A stretch of DNA of 33,954 nucleotides from Spirochaetota bacterium (GCA_003645645.1 QNBH01000010.1:1-33954); one strand, 5' to 3'. Positions 7,919-17,965 are shown, counted from the first letter of the stretch. A program made the numbers and translations. The notes: generated by a model not told the origin, from the sequence alone.

Positions 7919-8672
7919 TTAAACCTCCTACTTTGTTTATGATTTCATCTATATGATCCAGTATTGGAGAATTGTTTAATTCTTTTACCGTCTCACCCTT
8001 ATAAATCAGCTCTTCCAGCTCAGGATCGAAGGGGATATCACAAAGCAGTTCAATACCGATGTCGGAAAGACGATCGTGGATTACAGGAAGCCTATGGTCC
8101 TGAACCATGTTGGCAACCAGATAACGGTTCTTTATTCTGGTATCAAGGCTGTCGGTAATTTCCTCAATTTTTTTTGCGGAATGAAGGGAAAGGGGGTTAT
8201 CGCTTACAACGATCAGAAGAGCGTCTATATTAGAGGTGGTTCTTCTGCTTATATGCTCCAACCCTGCCTCATTATCTATTACAACCCAGGAATAGGATGG
8301 TGTTAGATCATCGGAGAACTTTCTTATCATGTTGTTAAGAGAGCAGTAACAGCCCGCCCCTTCTCCTCTACCCATTGTTATAAGGTCGAATCCGTCTGCT
8401 TCCTCTATTATTTGATGAAGCCCGGCCTCCACATATTGAGGTTTTGACATTCCCGGAGGAAAGTTTTTTATTTCCTGAAGTATCTCCTCCCTGAGATCGC
8501 CTATTGATTTTCTTGAGTTCAAACCCAGAAGGGGGGCAAGATTCGAATCTGGGTCTGCATCGATTGCGAGTACGGGAGTTTGTCCAAGCCTACACAGCCT
8601 GGTAATCAGCAGAGCAGCGATGGTTGTCTTGCCTGTACCGCCCTTCCCGGAGACGGCTATGCTCTTAGCCAT
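7905..8672 (-). CDS. acsF: CooC/AcsF-type nickel-insertion ATPase
   Basis: A 255-residue P-loop ATPase of the MinD/CooC group. The deviant Walker A motif GKGGTGKTT is at residues 9-17. The DADPDSN switch is at 38-44. A C-x-C pair (C108, C110; GAGCYCSLNN) corresponds to the metal-binding pair of CooC dimers. Family members load nickel into the C-cluster of CO dehydrogenase or the A-cluster of acetyl-CoA synthase. Since a second, distinct CooC lies upstream of cooS, I assign this acs-embedded copy to acetyl-CoA synthase maturation (acsF), by context. It overlaps acsV by 16 bp and acsD by 14 bp, so all three are translationally coupled. A role shared between both enzymes is the alternative. Confidence 0.85.
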   Translation of the reverse strand: MAKSIAVSGKGGTGKTTIAALLITRLCRLGQTPVLAIDADPDSNLAPLLGLNSRKSIGDLREEILQEIKNFPPGMSKPQYVEAGLHQIIEEADGFDLITMGRGEGAGCYCSLNNMIRKFSDDLTPSYSWVVIDNEAGLEHISRRTTSNIDALLIVVSDNPLSLHSAKKIEEITDSLDTRIKNRYLVANMVQDHRLPVIHDRLSDIGIELLCDIPFDPELEELIYKGETVKELNNSPILDHIDEIINKVGGLNANS

Positions 8673-10558
8673 GCAGGCCCCCTCCTGAAAAGCTCTATAT
8701 CCGTATGGGGGAGAAAGAGTGCCTTCTGGAACTCCTCAACAAAGTCGTTTGCCCCCATGAGATCGTAATAGGTACAATTCTCACGGATATGCTCTATTTT
8801 ATAGAAAGCTTCTTTATAAAATGCTACCATTTTGGCACCTTCTATGGAAGTATTACCTACAAACTTGATTCTCTCTCTCGGAATAGGGGGAATTAAGCCG
8901 ATTGCAACAGCATTCTCCACATCGATGTAATTTCCGAATGCTCCGGCGATATAAAAGTGCATAATATCGGAGAACTTTAACTCCAACCTTTCGAGAAGAA
9001 TTTTGGTAGCTGCAAAAATTGCCGCTTTTGCGGTAATAATATTTTCTATATCTGATTCTGTTATGTAAATAGGTTCTTTACCATTTGAACTTTCCCGTTC
9101 TGCAAGAATAAAACGCCTTATTCCGTTTTCCTCTGCTATTCGATGGGAGCTGTCGGAGACAAAGAGACCCGAACGATTTATTATTCCCGCATCGAGAAGT
9201 ACCGCTACAAGGTCTATGATACCGGAACCGCATAAACCTCTCGGTGGCTTGTCCCCTATGGTAACATATTTTATCTCGTCGCCTTCCCTGTATACCTTTT
9301 CTATGGCACCTCTTTCCGCTCTCATCCCGCACTCCACACTGGCACCTTCCAATGCCGGTCCAGCGGAAGCGGAGCAGGATATAAGCCAGTCCTTGTTTCC
9401 GATGATGATTTCCCCGTTTGTTCCTATATCTATCAAAAGGGATAGCTCCTCGGCTTCACTCATGCCTGTTGCCAGTATCCCGGCAGTAATATCGCTTCCT
9501 ACCCAGCCGCTAATTCCGGGAAGTGAGTATAGGAGACCTCTTGGGCATATTTTAATACCTACTTCTGCAGCCCTTAAAGGAGGTGGTGCCGTAGAGGTAG
9601 GAACATAGGGAGAACGTCGAATATAGTCTGTGGGTAAACCCAGAAGAAAATGACCCATTGCGGTGTTCCCTGCACAAACAACTGCCGTTATGTTCTTTAA
9701 GCTTATGTTGTTGTCTTTAGCTAACCCTTCTATTAGTTTATTGATATCCTCAACAAGGAGCCTTTGAAGCTCCTCCACACCCTTTTTCTCCGCCATGATC
9801 ATTCTGCCGGTTACCTCCCGGCCGTATATACCACCCGAATTGAAGCATGCCTTGGCATCCAGTGTATCGGTTGTATTCGCATCCACAAGATGTGCTACTA
9901 TGGTAGTTGTACCCATATCGACCACTACCATGTAGTTTTTATTCTCAAAATTCCCACCTTCGATATTCATTATTTCTGCTATGTCCCTTCTTAAGCCAAC
10001 GGTGGCCGTAACCCTGTAATTGCTTTCACGCAATATTTGGGGAAGTGTACGCAGGATTTTAAGACCCATCTGCATGGAGCGGTATTTGAGTTTTTTCTTT
10101 ACCTCGTCGCTGACCCTCTGATGATCGGAGGTGTTGTTTTCCAGGGTAGGTTTTTCAAGTTCAAGGTATATTTTGGTTACCAGGGGTGAGGAAGTGAATC
10201 CTTCTCTTTCTGCCAGTCTTTTCTGGAAAACCCTGAACCTCTCCGCTTCTGTGTCTGCGACCACCTTTTCGGTAGCCAGGGTCTCTTCCGGAATTTCTAC
10301 TTCGAGATCGCTAAGTATGTATGCCATGCAGGCAAGAACATAACTCTTCTGGATCTCTTCACGGGTAAGCTTTCCTGAGACTTTTGCATTGATGTTACCG
10401 TTTTTTACGATCATCTTGCAGCGACCGCAGATACCATCCCCGCCGCAGATATTGTTGATCGTTATATCCGCTGCATGGGCTGCTTCCAGTAGCGTAGTTC
10501 CCCTATTTACGGTAACGGTTTTGTTTTGCGGCTGAAAGACTACCCTGCATTGGTCCAT
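8657..10558 (-). CDS. acsV: ATP-dependent reductive activator of the corrinoid protein (RACo)
   Basis: A 633-residue protein that reduces accidentally oxidised cob(II)alamin in the corrinoid iron-sulfur protein at the cost of ATP. The N-terminal plant-type ferredoxin has the expected [2Fe-2S] ligands C38, C44, C47 and C77. A linker follows. The remainder is an ASKHA-fold (DUF4445) ATPase with MVVVDMGTTTIVAHLVD, CAGNTAMGHFLLGL, SLLIDIGTNGEIIIG, GLCGSGIIDLVA and a C-terminal FYIAGAFGNYID segment. The length is as in characterised RACo proteins. It lies 17 bp after acsC and overlaps the downstream ATPase by 16 bp. The ribosome site is weak (GAGGGA), so translation may depend on the upstream gene. 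The electron donor could be a ferredoxin or the adjacent diaphorase module (inference). Confidence 0.94.
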   Translation of the reverse strand: MDQCRVVFQPQNKTVTVNRGTTLLEAAHAADITINNICGGDGICGRCKMIVKNGNINAKVSGKLTREEIQKSYVLACMAYILSDLEVEIPEETLATEKVVADTEAERFRVFQKRLAEREGFTSSPLVTKIYLELEKPTLENNTSDHQRVSDEVKKKLKYRSMQMGLKILRTLPQILRESNYRVTATVGLRRDIAEIMNIEGGNFENKNYMVVVDMGTTTIVAHLVDANTTDTLDAKACFNSGGIYGREVTGRMIMAEKKGVEELQRLLVEDINKLIEGLAKDNNISLKNITAVVCAGNTAMGHFLLGLPTDYIRRSPYVPTSTAPPPLRAAEVGIKICPRGLLYSLPGISGWVGSDITAGILATGMSEAEELSLLIDIGTNGEIIIGNKDWLISCSASAGPALEGASVECGMRAERGAIEKVYREGDEIKYVTIGDKPPRGLCGSGIIDLVAVLLDAGIINRSGLFVSDSSHRIAEENGIRRFILAERESSNGKEPIYITESDIENIITAKAAIFAATKILLERLELKFSDIMHFYIAGAFGNYIDVENAVAIGLIPPIPRERIKFVGNTSIEGAKMVAFYKEAFYKIEHIRENCTYYDLMGANDFVEEFQKALFLPHTDIELFRRGPAWLRA

Positions 10559-10575
10559 CTACTTTTTCCCTCAAA

Positions 10576-11913
10576 TCATTGTTTCGCCATTTTTTGAAGG
10601 AAAGCCGGAATCTCTCTGGCGTTTTCAGGACCTATTATCACTTCTTCCCATTCGGATGTATCTTCTATCTCTGCCCTGAAAATCGGAAGCAGTCCCGGAA
10701 TAATGAGTTTCCTGTGCTTTACCTTCTCCACTACTTTTTGTTCCTGCAGAGTCTTAACGACCTTTTCTGCAGAAATCTTATCGCCTGCGTATGCGTTGAG
10801 CACGCCGAGTCCCTCTGTATCCACCACACATATATAAGCGGGGACTTTGCTTCTCTCCACTTCCCCTGCCACGCTGAAATAAGTTAAGGAGAAGTTGGTA
10901 GTAAACATTACGGGTGAGTTTTCGGCTACATTGCCGATTTCGTAAAGCTTGGCTTCTACAGTATTTGGAACCTGAGGATTGGTGTAAACATCCTGGATGG
11001 TGGTAAGTATAGGGAGAATCTCCCATGGCTCTGAACCATTGATCAGGACGATAGCGCTGTACTTGGCAGCATAAATCGCTCCCAGAACCGTCTCCTCTTC
11101 CAGAGGTTCCGCCGTTATCTCTGTCATGGCAGGATAGCCGAACTCCCTGAATCTCTGTCTGAGTGCTGCTCTTCTGGCTATGGTAAGTGAACGGAGAGTG
11201 TCCCCCAGGTTATCTGTTTTAAAAGAGAGAATCAGGTTTTCGGCACCCTTCTCCCTGGCTTTGTTAGTAAGGTCAGCCAGTTCTTCCAGATTGGAGCCTC
11301 CCACAGCCAGAGGCAGTTTTGTGCTTGCCGACAGTTCTGCCATGGTATCGATATTGGAAGATTCGGCTCTGTAAAGTAGAGGATTTTTATGTTTGATTGT
11401 CTCTGCTGCGGATTTCATCTTTCCGGCATCCCTACCAATAAGGATAACCGGTACCTTGCTGTTTTCGGCTACAAGTTTTGCCCTCTTTCCGGGATCATCC
11501 ACCCCGTCCACTTCAACCGCAGAAAAGGAAACCTTTATGGTATCACCTACCCTGACCCACGCGCTCTTATTTATCTTTTCCACGAGGGCTGTTGCTTCCT
11601 CGTCGGAAAGAGAAGATGGTATCCTTACCGCTATACCGGTGCGTCTGTGGAACTTCTCCTCGTGGCGAAACATAACGGTCTCCTGCCCGATCTCGTAGCT
11701 GTTCTCTCCGATACCGATCTTTATCAGCTTCATTGGAGGAGCCGAAGCTTCTGCAAGACTCTCAGAAGCCTCTTCACTTATATGTGGACAATCGGAGAGA
11801 GCGCGCTGTTTTGCCGCCACCTGCATTGCAAAAGCCATACAGGTAGGAAGACCACAATCCTTACAGTTTGTTTTAGGAAGATTTTTGTATATCTGCATTC
11901 CGGTTAAAGCCAT
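10576..11913 (-). CDS. acsC: Corrinoid/iron-sulfur protein, large subunit
   Basis: About 445 residues. The N-terminal domain carries a [4Fe-4S] cluster; counted from an upstream GTG, its ligands are C19, C22, C27 and C44 in the NCKDCGLPTC motif, which reduces the cobalt. A TIM barrel follows, and then a C-terminal cobalamin-binding domain (VFTTNFSLTYFSVAGEVE, YAGDKISAEKVVKTL). The open frame begins at a GTG (11919), but I prefer the ATG at 11913 (MALTGMQIYKNLP). GGAG is then 8 bases upstream, and relatives start with the same M-x-L-T-G-L/M-x-I-Y pattern. The protein is the methyl acceptor of AcsE and the methyl donor to AcsB. It is separated from acsB by about 136 bp, the largest gap inside the operon. 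Confidence 0.95.
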   Translation of the reverse strand: MALTGMQIYKNLPKTNCKDCGLPTCMAFAMQVAAKQRALSDCPHISEEASESLAEASAPPMKLIKIGIGENSYEIGQETVMFRHEEKFHRRTGIAVRIPSSLSDEEATALVEKINKSAWVRVGDTIKVSFSAVEVDGVDDPGKRAKLVAENSKVPVILIGRDAGKMKSAAETIKHKNPLLYRAESSNIDTMAELSASTKLPLAVGGSNLEELADLTNKAREKGAENLILSFKTDNLGDTLRSLTIARRAALRQRFREFGYPAMTEITAEPLEEETVLGAIYAAKYSAIVLINGSEPWEILPILTTIQDVYTNPQVPNTVEAKLYEIGNVAENSPVMFTTNFSLTYFSVAGEVERSKVPAYICVVDTEGLGVLNAYAGDKISAEKVVKTLQEQKVVEKVKHRKLIIPGLLPIFRAEIEDTSEWEEVIIGPENAREIPAFLQKMAKQ

Positions 11914-12049
11914 AAACACAACTCCTTATATCACGGATTTAATTTTCCACTCCACATACCGCATGCTGGAACGGATATTTGCTTCTATTGATCTATCTTA
12001 CCGCAAGCCCTCTTGGACATTGTCTGTGCCGGCTATCGGACTTGTGCTT
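11914..12049. other. Intra-operon gap between acsB and acsC
   Basis: About 136 bases without a gene. It contains the acsC ribosome site (GGAG near 11922-11925 on the minus strand). I see no convincing hairpin, promoter or small gene in the rest. It could separate translation or allow transcript processing between acsB and acsC. Confidence 0.4.
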
Positions 12050-14266
12050 CTACATAATCGCTTCCATCTGCAGAGCAGGATGTCCTATCTTCTCCAGGTA
12101 CTGAAGAAGGGTTTCCGGATCTTCTGCTTCTTCCTCTGTGGCGATTTTATCAAACAGATCGGATATCCCCTGCCTTTCGAGTTCGGCTTTAAGCCTGTCA
12201 CCCACCTCTTCTTTGAGTTGTTTGGTCATCCACACGATCCGCTTCTGTCCGCCCTCCGCGGAGATGAACTTGGGACTGCTTATGTAGAGTTTACCTATTC
12301 CGACAAATCCGGGAGTCTGCACTCCTCCTCCTATCTGACCTGCAAGGGTGGAGAAGGTCATCCCAACGGGAGTCATGCCCGTATAGTCCCTGTCTACAAT
12401 CATGACTCCGTTGGCTTCGGGTACAATGGCCGCAATGCACTCGAAACAGCCGCAGGAGGTCATAGGGTCTTCCATCATGGAGTAGGCATTGAACCGCTTG
12501 AGGTTACCGTTGGACTTAACCTCTATGTAGTCGTTTATGTTCTTCCACATCCCCTTTACCGGATCGAGGCACTCTCCCTTGGCAACCGGCTCGTTCGGCC
12601 CGTGAGGGTCGATCTGATGAGAAGCCTTGCAGTCAAGCCATGTATAGGCGCCGCACAGCCCAAGCCTCTGCGGAGTAACTATACAGACATGGTTGGGAGC
12701 ATAGGACTGACAGAGGGTGCATGAGTAGTACTCATCTACATCTTCGTCTGTCATTCCGCCGATCTTGTCATCCCTCTGGCTGTAAACCTCTTTTGCCTCT
12801 TCTATAAGTTTTGCAACCTTTTCCTTTTCGGTGTAGAGCTTAACCTGTACCCTATCTACAATTTTGGAGAACTCTTCATGCATTCGGGCAAGAAGAATCT
12901 CACCGAAGTGCTTGATCTTAAAGCCCTTTGCATGGGCCTCTTTACTTATACGTACCCAGATGATATTTCTCTGACCCATGTGGAAGATTCCGTTGGCACA
13001 GGAGATAAACTCATGGATCCTTCGTTCGAGCACACTTTCAAAATCTTCCTGGAAATCCCTTCCAGCAACCTCAACTACTATACCCAGGGGATAGGCTTCC
13101 CCTTCTTTCATTTCATCTATCTCCTGCCCGATTACCTCTATCTTTCCGTCTTCAACTTCCTCCATGGGTTTCATCCGCAGAAGCTCAAAGGCATCGGTAT
13201 ATTTACCACCGAACTGGACGTACATGTTCTCCTTTCGCACCCTTTCGCCTTCGAAACCGGCTCCATAGGGTACAGGAATTGGTATTTTCTCTATCTTTAT
13301 GGTAAGTCCTCTTAACTCTATGGCTCTGCTTATTATCTCTTCGAGCCTTATCCCGGAGATCACATGCTCGTAGGTGCATATTCCGGTGGGAAGAATCTGG
13401 GGGATTTTTACATCGGCTATAACCGGGAATCCGAAGTTGATCGCTCCTGCTGCTGTAGCATACTTGTCGTCGGTGATAAGCTGGCTGTCCTCTGCAGCCT
13501 TATCGGCTCCCAGAGCCATTACAAAGGCGTGCACCCGGTCCTTGTTGTATAGAAGAATCTTGCGGGCAGCATCCATATCACCCGGCTCTATGCCTCCAAA
13601 TGTCATGGCAGAACGAGCTGCAAAGTTAAGGGCATGTACCGCTGCGGTTATCTCCTTCCCGTAGGGTACAAGGAAGGTATCCCAGTTCATTTCGATGTTC
13701 TCCTCGGCCAGTTGTTCTGCAATCGCCCGGCCATTGGTATGACCGGCCATGAATACAAGTATGTTTCTCTCCTGCAATCCTCTGACCAGCTTAACCGCAT
13801 CCTCATTCTTTTTGGTGCAGCCCACTATTGCTGCAAACCCCGGCATCCTGCCGTCTACCAGTTTAATCCCCTGAAGCCTTAAGATGTTGTCGGGGGTAAA
13901 ACCCAACCAGATACCTTGTACAGGGTTTTGCTCTCCGAGATATTTAAGCGCCTCTATTGTTTCCTCTGCAATGAGGGTCGCCACTCCCGAATCAAGTGTA
14001 TCTCCCAGGTAAGGAAGCCAGAGCTCATCCGAGGGGATATCTGCAAGAAGCTTTTTTGCCTCCTGCATACTCTCCTCCAGGTCTCCCAGCTTCTGAACTT
14101 TCTGCCCCAGAAAAAGATACATAATAGGCAGATAGTATGCGGTGTTGGGATAATCAACCGGATGTTCCTTGCCGTATTTATCTATTGCTTTCTGAAGCTC
14201 CACTTCCGCCTGACCTACAAGCTTGTGGGCGCCTCTAATTGCAGCGGTTGCTATGATTTTAGACAT
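12050..14266 (-). CDS. acsB: Acetyl-CoA synthase catalytic subunit
   Basis: A 738-residue enzyme that assembles acetyl-CoA from CO, the methyl group on AcsC/AcsD and CoA. All A-cluster ligands are found. C516, C519, C528 and C538 hold the [4Fe-4S] part (motif SCTLCQSYAPNHVC). C605 and C607 (the CGC motif) with C519 hold the two nickel ions. Each is offset by exactly ten from the Moorella numbering. The N-terminal domain that forms the CO tunnel with CO dehydrogenase is present, so this is the bacterial-type long form. AGGAGG precedes the start. In most acetogens acsB directly follows acsA/cooS; here four genes (a ferredoxin and three diaphorase subunits) lie between them on the same strand. 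Confidence 0.97.
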   Translation of the reverse strand: MSKIIATAAIRGAHKLVGQAEVELQKAIDKYGKEHPVDYPNTAYYLPIMYLFLGQKVQKLGDLEESMQEAKKLLADIPSDELWLPYLGDTLDSGVATLIAEETIEALKYLGEQNPVQGIWLGFTPDNILRLQGIKLVDGRMPGFAAIVGCTKKNEDAVKLVRGLQERNILVFMAGHTNGRAIAEQLAEENIEMNWDTFLVPYGKEITAAVHALNFAARSAMTFGGIEPGDMDAARKILLYNKDRVHAFVMALGADKAAEDSQLITDDKYATAAGAINFGFPVIADVKIPQILPTGICTYEHVISGIRLEEIISRAIELRGLTIKIEKIPIPVPYGAGFEGERVRKENMYVQFGGKYTDAFELLRMKPMEEVEDGKIEVIGQEIDEMKEGEAYPLGIVVEVAGRDFQEDFESVLERRIHEFISCANGIFHMGQRNIIWVRISKEAHAKGFKIKHFGEILLARMHEEFSKIVDRVQVKLYTEKEKVAKLIEEAKEVYSQRDDKIGGMTDEDVDEYYSCTLCQSYAPNHVCIVTPQRLGLCGAYTWLDCKASHQIDPHGPNEPVAKGECLDPVKGMWKNINDYIEVKSNGNLKRFNAYSMMEDPMTSCGCFECIAAIVPEANGVMIVDRDYTGMTPVGMTFSTLAGQIGGGVQTPGFVGIGKLYISSPKFISAEGGQKRIVWMTKQLKEEVGDRLKAELERQGISDLFDKIATEEEAEDPETLLQYLEKIGHPALQMEAIM

Positions 14267-14306
14267 CTCTAAATACCCTCCTTGCCTGGTTTCCTTATTA
14301 TATAAT

Positions 14307-15086
14307 TTAATAACTCGATACCCTGAACTTTTTCCTTCTGCATTCAGGGCATAACTCGTATATTTTTTCGCTTACTCCTGATTTTCCGTTTAACCTTTTT
14401 AAATACTGTGATGAGACAAATCGTCTCCCGCAGGATTTGCATTCTATCATAGTGATCTCGAAATCGAACATTCTTTCGAACTTGATCCCTTTAGCAGTTT
14501 CTTTTATTTTTATTGCTCCTGTGGGACAGACGTATTCGCAGGCTCTGCATCCAATACAGTTGGAGCTTCCAACATTAAGGGGGGTTATAACCTCTTTCTC
14601 CACTCCCCGATAGGCCGAGCCAATTGCATGGGCTCCTATGATTTCATTACAGACCCGGTAGCACAATCCGCATAAAATACAATCGGGTTTTCCCTTATCG
14701 AGAGGCTCGAACCTGTCGGTCCTGGCTCCGTATTTCTCTGCAAGCTTGTGCAGAGACTCAGAGCCCGGTGCTCTAAGAAGAAGAAGCTCAAGGATAAGGC
14801 GCCGTTGACGGATAACTTTTTCCGAGTTTGTAAGAACCTTTAATCCATCACTAACCGGATAAACACAGGAAGCATCCAGCCAGCTTCTCTTCTTTCCGTT
14901 TTTTTCTATGCTTAGCTCGACAATGCAGACTCTGCATGAGCCCTGTGGAGGCAGAGCCTCGTGGAAACATAGGGTTGGAATGTATATACCAAGTTCTTTT
15001 GCTGCTTCCAGAACAGAACTGCCTTCGGGCATCCTTGTTTTTTTACCATCAATTTCGATCTCAATAATTCCGGATTCTTTTTTCAT
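14307..15086 (-). CDS. HoxU/NuoG-N-terminal-like iron-sulfur subunit of the diaphorase module
   Basis: About 259-260 residues; GTG and ATG occur in tandem at the start and I prefer the ATG. Counting from the GTG, a plant-type [2Fe-2S] domain uses C41, C52, C55 and C75. The region where NuoG holds a His-Cys [4Fe-4S] cluster (about 104-120) has lost its cysteines. Two [4Fe-4S] clusters follow: C137/140/143/147 and C178/181/184/188. The C-terminus adds two C-x-x-C pairs (217/220 and 247/250), like a zinc or rubredoxin-type knuckle. There is no molybdopterin or H-cluster domain, so the protein is an electron wire, not a catalytic subunit. It directly follows the NuoF-like gene and precedes acsB. 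HoxU of bidirectional hydrogenases is the nearest functional analogue I can name. Confidence 0.88.
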   Translation of the reverse strand: MKKESGIIEIEIDGKKTRMPEGSSVLEAAKELGIYIPTLCFHEALPPQGSCRVCIVELSIEKNGKKRSWLDASCVYPVSDGLKVLTNSEKVIRQRRLILELLLLRAPGSESLHKLAEKYGARTDRFEPLDKGKPDCILCGLCYRVCNEIIGAHAIGSAYRGVEKEVITPLNVGSSNCIGCRACEYVCPTGAIKIKETAKGIKFERMFDFEITMIECKSCGRRFVSSQYLKRLNGKSGVSEKIYELCPECRRKKFRVSSY

Positions 15087-15089
15087 CAC

Positions 15090-16952
15090 TTACACCTTTA
15101 TAACCGCATCGTAACGACACACATCGAAACAAATGCCACACTTGATACACTTCTCCTGTATAATCGAATGGGGTTGTTTTCTTTCACCTACAATAGCATC
15201 CTGCGGACATCTTTTCAGACACAGCATACATCCGGTACACTTCTCTTCTAAAATAGCAAAGTTAAAAAGGTTTTTACAAACCCCTGCAGGACATTTCTTA
15301 TCGGTTATATGCTTCTCGTACTCATCACGAAAATAACGGATGGTGCTTAAAACCGGGTTTGGTGCCGTCTTGCCAAGCGCACAAAGAGAGGCATCCCGAA
15401 CAGTTTCTGCAATCTCTTCTAAAAGCTCTATATCACCCTCTTTACCTTCACCCTCGGTGATACGGTTAAGTATCTGGTATAGCTGGTAATTGCCGTCTCT
15501 GCAGGGCGTACATTTACCACACGACTCCTCTACCAGGAAAGATAAGAAGTATCTGGCCACATCCACCATGCAGGTATCTTCGTCCATTACTATCATGCCG
15601 CCCGAACCCATCATTGAGCCAACCCTGGTAAGCTCATCGAAGTCGACGGGCATATCGAGTAGCTCTGAGGGAATGCATCCTCCCGATGGGCCTCCTGTCT
15701 GCACGGCTTTGAACTTCTTCCCTCCGGGAATGCCTCCGCCTATATCAAATATTATCTGTTTTAGTGTTATTCCCATGGGGACTTCAACCAGACCGGTATT
15801 TACAACCTTGCCTACCAGAGAAAATATTTTTGTCCCCTTACTGTTTTCGGTTCCGATACTTCTGTACCAGTCGGCTCCCCTGTTGATGATTATGGGTACA
15901 TTTGCCCATGTCTCCACATTGTTGAGGTTGGTAGGCCGTTCGTACAGTCCGCTTTCGGAGGTATGGATGTGCTTTGTTCTGGGCTCCCCAACTTTGCCTT
16001 CTATGGAAAGCATGAGGGCTGTAGACTCCCCGCACACAAAAGCACCCCCACCCTTTGAGATTTTAATATCGAAGGACAGGTCTGTGCCCAGGATATTCTC
16101 CCCTAAAAGTCCGTACTCTCTGGCTTTCTCCAGGGCTACGAGCAGGTTTTCAACCGCCAGCGGGTATTCATTTCTCACGTAAACATACCCCTGATTTGCT
16201 CCGATGGCATAGGCTCCTATTATCATCCCCTCGATAACAGAATGGGGATTACCCTCCAGCAGGCTTCTGTCCATATAGGCGCCGGGGTCTCCCTCGTCTG
16301 CATTGCAGATAACATATTTTATATCACCCTCTGCATTACGGGTAGAACGCCACTTCCTTCCGGTGGGGAATCCGCCTCCCCCTCTGCCTCTTAAGCCCGA
16401 TTTTTCTATCTCTTCGATTACCTGTTCCGGAGTCATTTCTGTAAGAACTTTCGCCAGGGCCGAATAACCATCTACACCGAAATAATCCTCTATGCTTCTG
16501 GGATCTATATGGCCGTTCTGACCAAAAACAAGACGCTTCTGCCACTTATAGAATGGAATCTCCTCTTCTTTTACGATCTGTTTCTTATCTTCCGGAAGTA
16601 CGTAGAGCAGGGACTCTATGATTTCGCCGGAGAGGATAGTTTTATCTACTATTTGTATTACATCTTCCGGTTTTACATGCTGGTAGAAAATGTTATCCGG
16701 TCTTATCACCACCAGCGGCCCCTTTTCGCATAATCCATGGCAGCCGGTTTCTTTTAGTACGATGTTCTCTTCTATATTTTTCTTTTTAAACTCTTCTTTA
16801 AAAGCTGATATGAGAGATACGGCCTTATTGGCTCTACAGCCTGTACCGGCACAGATTGCAACCGACTTTTCCCATTTCTCTTTTCTTTGAGAGTATTTCT
16901 TGTTAAGCTCGTACAACTCATCTATATTTTTTATTGCTGTTGCTGTTTTCAT
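15090..16952 (-). CDS. NuoF/HydB-type NAD(P)H-binding flavoprotein subunit
   Basis: A 620-residue subunit with the three-part HydB layout. The N-terminal thioredoxin-like [2Fe-2S] domain has C34, C39, C71 and C75. The central FMN and NAD(H)-binding NuoF core has [30 protein letters not shown] and [13 protein letters not shown]. Near its C-terminal side is the [12 protein letters not shown] site for a [4Fe-4S] cluster. A C-terminal bacterial ferredoxin tail (last 52 residues) carries two [4Fe-4S] clusters. The extra N- and C-terminal domains are typical of electron-bifurcating hydrogenases and formate dehydrogenases rather than of complex I. It overlaps the NuoE-like gene by the 4-bp ATGA. The partner catalytic subunit here is most plausibly CooS (inference from synteny). 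Confidence 0.93.
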   Translation of the reverse strand: MKTATAIKNIDELYELNKKYSQRKEKWEKSVAICAGTGCRANKAVSLISAFKEEFKKKNIEENIVLKETGCHGLCEKGPLVVIRPDNIFYQHVKPEDVIQIVDKTILSGEIIESLLYVLPEDKKQIVKEEEIPFYKWQKRLVFGQNGHIDPRSIEDYFGVDGYSALAKVLTEMTPEQVIEEIEKSGLRGRGGGGFPTGRKWRSTRNAEGDIKYVICNADEGDPGAYMDRSLLEGNPHSVIEGMIIGAYAIGANQGYVYVRNEYPLAVENLLVALEKAREYGLLGENILGTDLSFDIKISKGGGAFVCGESTALMLSIEGKVGEPRTKHIHTSESGLYERPTNLNNVETWANVPIIINRGADWYRSIGTENSKGTKIFSLVGKVVNTGLVEVPMGITLKQIIFDIGGGIPGGKKFKAVQTGGPSGGCIPSELLDMPVDFDELTRVGSMMGSGGMIVMDEDTCMVDVARYFLSFLVEESCGKCTPCRDGNYQLYQILNRITEGEGKEGDIELLEEIAETVRDASLCALGKTAPNPVLSTIRYFRDEYEKHITDKKCPAGVCKNLFNFAILEEKCTGCMLCLKRCPQDAIVGERKQPHSIIQEKCIKCGICFDVCRYDAVIKV

Positions 16953-17440
16953 TTTTTACTGTACTCTTTAAGTAATCTCGAAACTTTAGATGTTACCATA
17001 TTTCCGTGATACTCCCCGTTTACTACCATTATAGGACCCAGGGCACATGCCCCCAGACAGTTTACGGTTTCGAGGGAAAACTCCCCGTCCTCCGAGGTAT
17101 CCCCGCTTTTAATTCCTATCTGCCTTTCGATTTCCTCCAAAATTTGCTGAGCCCCCCTTACATGACAGGCGGTCCCCATGCATACCTGGATGATATTTCT
17201 CCCCTTGGGCTTTAATGAGAACGCCTTGTAGAAGGTAGCCACCGAATAAACCTGATGCAGTGGAATATCGAGGTATTTTGCTGTTTCGGAAACCGATTCC
17301 TGAGGGATATAATTGAATGTTTTTTGAATTTCCTGAAGGATGGCTATAAGGGATTCGGAAGTATTATGGAATTTTTTCAAAATGCCTTTTATATCTTTTA
17401 TATCTATGCCTGTTTTTTCCTTCTCCTGGATTTGTTCCAT
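16949..17440 (-). CDS. NuoE/HydC-type [2Fe-2S] subunit
   Basis: A 163-residue thioredoxin-like protein of the 24-kDa complex I subunit family. An N-terminal helical region (residues about 20-75) includes the [16 protein letters not shown] motif typical of the family. The [2Fe-2S] ligands are C87, C92, C128 and C132 (VCMGTAC and CLGAC). With the NuoF-like subunit it forms the NADH-oxidising tip. The stop overlaps the next start by 4 bp, so the two subunits are made in equal amounts. The upstream ferredoxin gene ends 9 bp before it. Nothing is missing relative to functional homologues. Confidence 0.93.
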   Translation of the reverse strand: MEQIQEKEKTGIDIKDIKGILKKFHNTSESLIAILQEIQKTFNYIPQESVSETAKYLDIPLHQVYSVATFYKAFSLKPKGRNIIQVCMGTACHVRGAQQILEEIERQIGIKSGDTSEDGEFSLETVNCLGACALGPIMVVNGEYHGNMVTSKVSRLLKEYSKK

Positions 17441-17449
17441 GGTTACATT

Positions 17450-17965
17450 TTATCCTTTCTCAAGACTTACCTTGTATTTTCGAATACTCTCTTTTCGTTT
17501 TTCAAGGTTAAGTTCGGAAACTTCCACATATTTTATAGCCCCTGTAGGACAACCGGCAGCACATGCAGGATCTTTGCCCTCTTCAAGCCTCTCGTAACAG
17601 AGGTCGCACTTGGTGAGTGTTTTCCCGTCGGAATCGCGTTTTATAACCCCGAAGGGACACACAATTATACAGGCATTACATCCTATGCATTTATCCCTGT
17701 TGAGGATAACCGGGCTCTCTTCGTTGGGTCTGGACATGGCCTGAGTGGGGCAAACCGCAATGCAGGGTGCATCCTTGCAATGCCTGCAGTGGATGGGGAA
17801 AGTTTCGCTCTCCTCGTATTCGAGTATTATACGGGGAAAGCGTATTTCCTCTGCATTTACTGCGCTTTCGAGAGTTTTCTCTTCGGAATGGGCTGCGGCG
17901 CATTCCAGTACGCAGGTCTTGCATGCCATACATCTTTCGCTTCTTACTACGAGAATTTTATCCAT
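17450..17965 (-). CDS. Four-cluster ferredoxin, CooF/HydN-like
   Basis: A 171-residue polyferredoxin with sixteen cysteines in four groups: C12/15/18/22, C60/63/68/72, C93/96/99/103 and C120/123/135/139. This is the layout of CooF and other DMSO-reductase-type electron-transfer subunits, each cluster being [4Fe-4S]. It lies 11 bp after cooS and 9 bp before the NuoE-like gene, so it is positioned to carry electrons between the CO dehydrogenase and the diaphorase module. There is no signal peptide, so it is cytoplasmic. I leave the symbol empty because CooF proper is defined by its partner hydrogenase, which is absent here. Confidence 0.9.
   Translation of the reverse strand: MDKILVVRSERCMACKTCVLECAAAHSEEKTLESAVNAEEIRFPRIILEYEESETFPIHCRHCKDAPCIAVCPTQAMSRPNEESPVILNRDKCIGCNACIIVCPFGVIKRDSDGKTLTKCDLCYERLEEGKDPACAAGCPTGAIKYVEVSELNLEKRKESIRKYKVSLEKG

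Noticed and set aside
12050-12724. Long plus-strand open frames opposite acsB, acsC and other acs genes
   Set aside because: They are antisense shadows of strongly supported minus-strand genes and carry no family motif.
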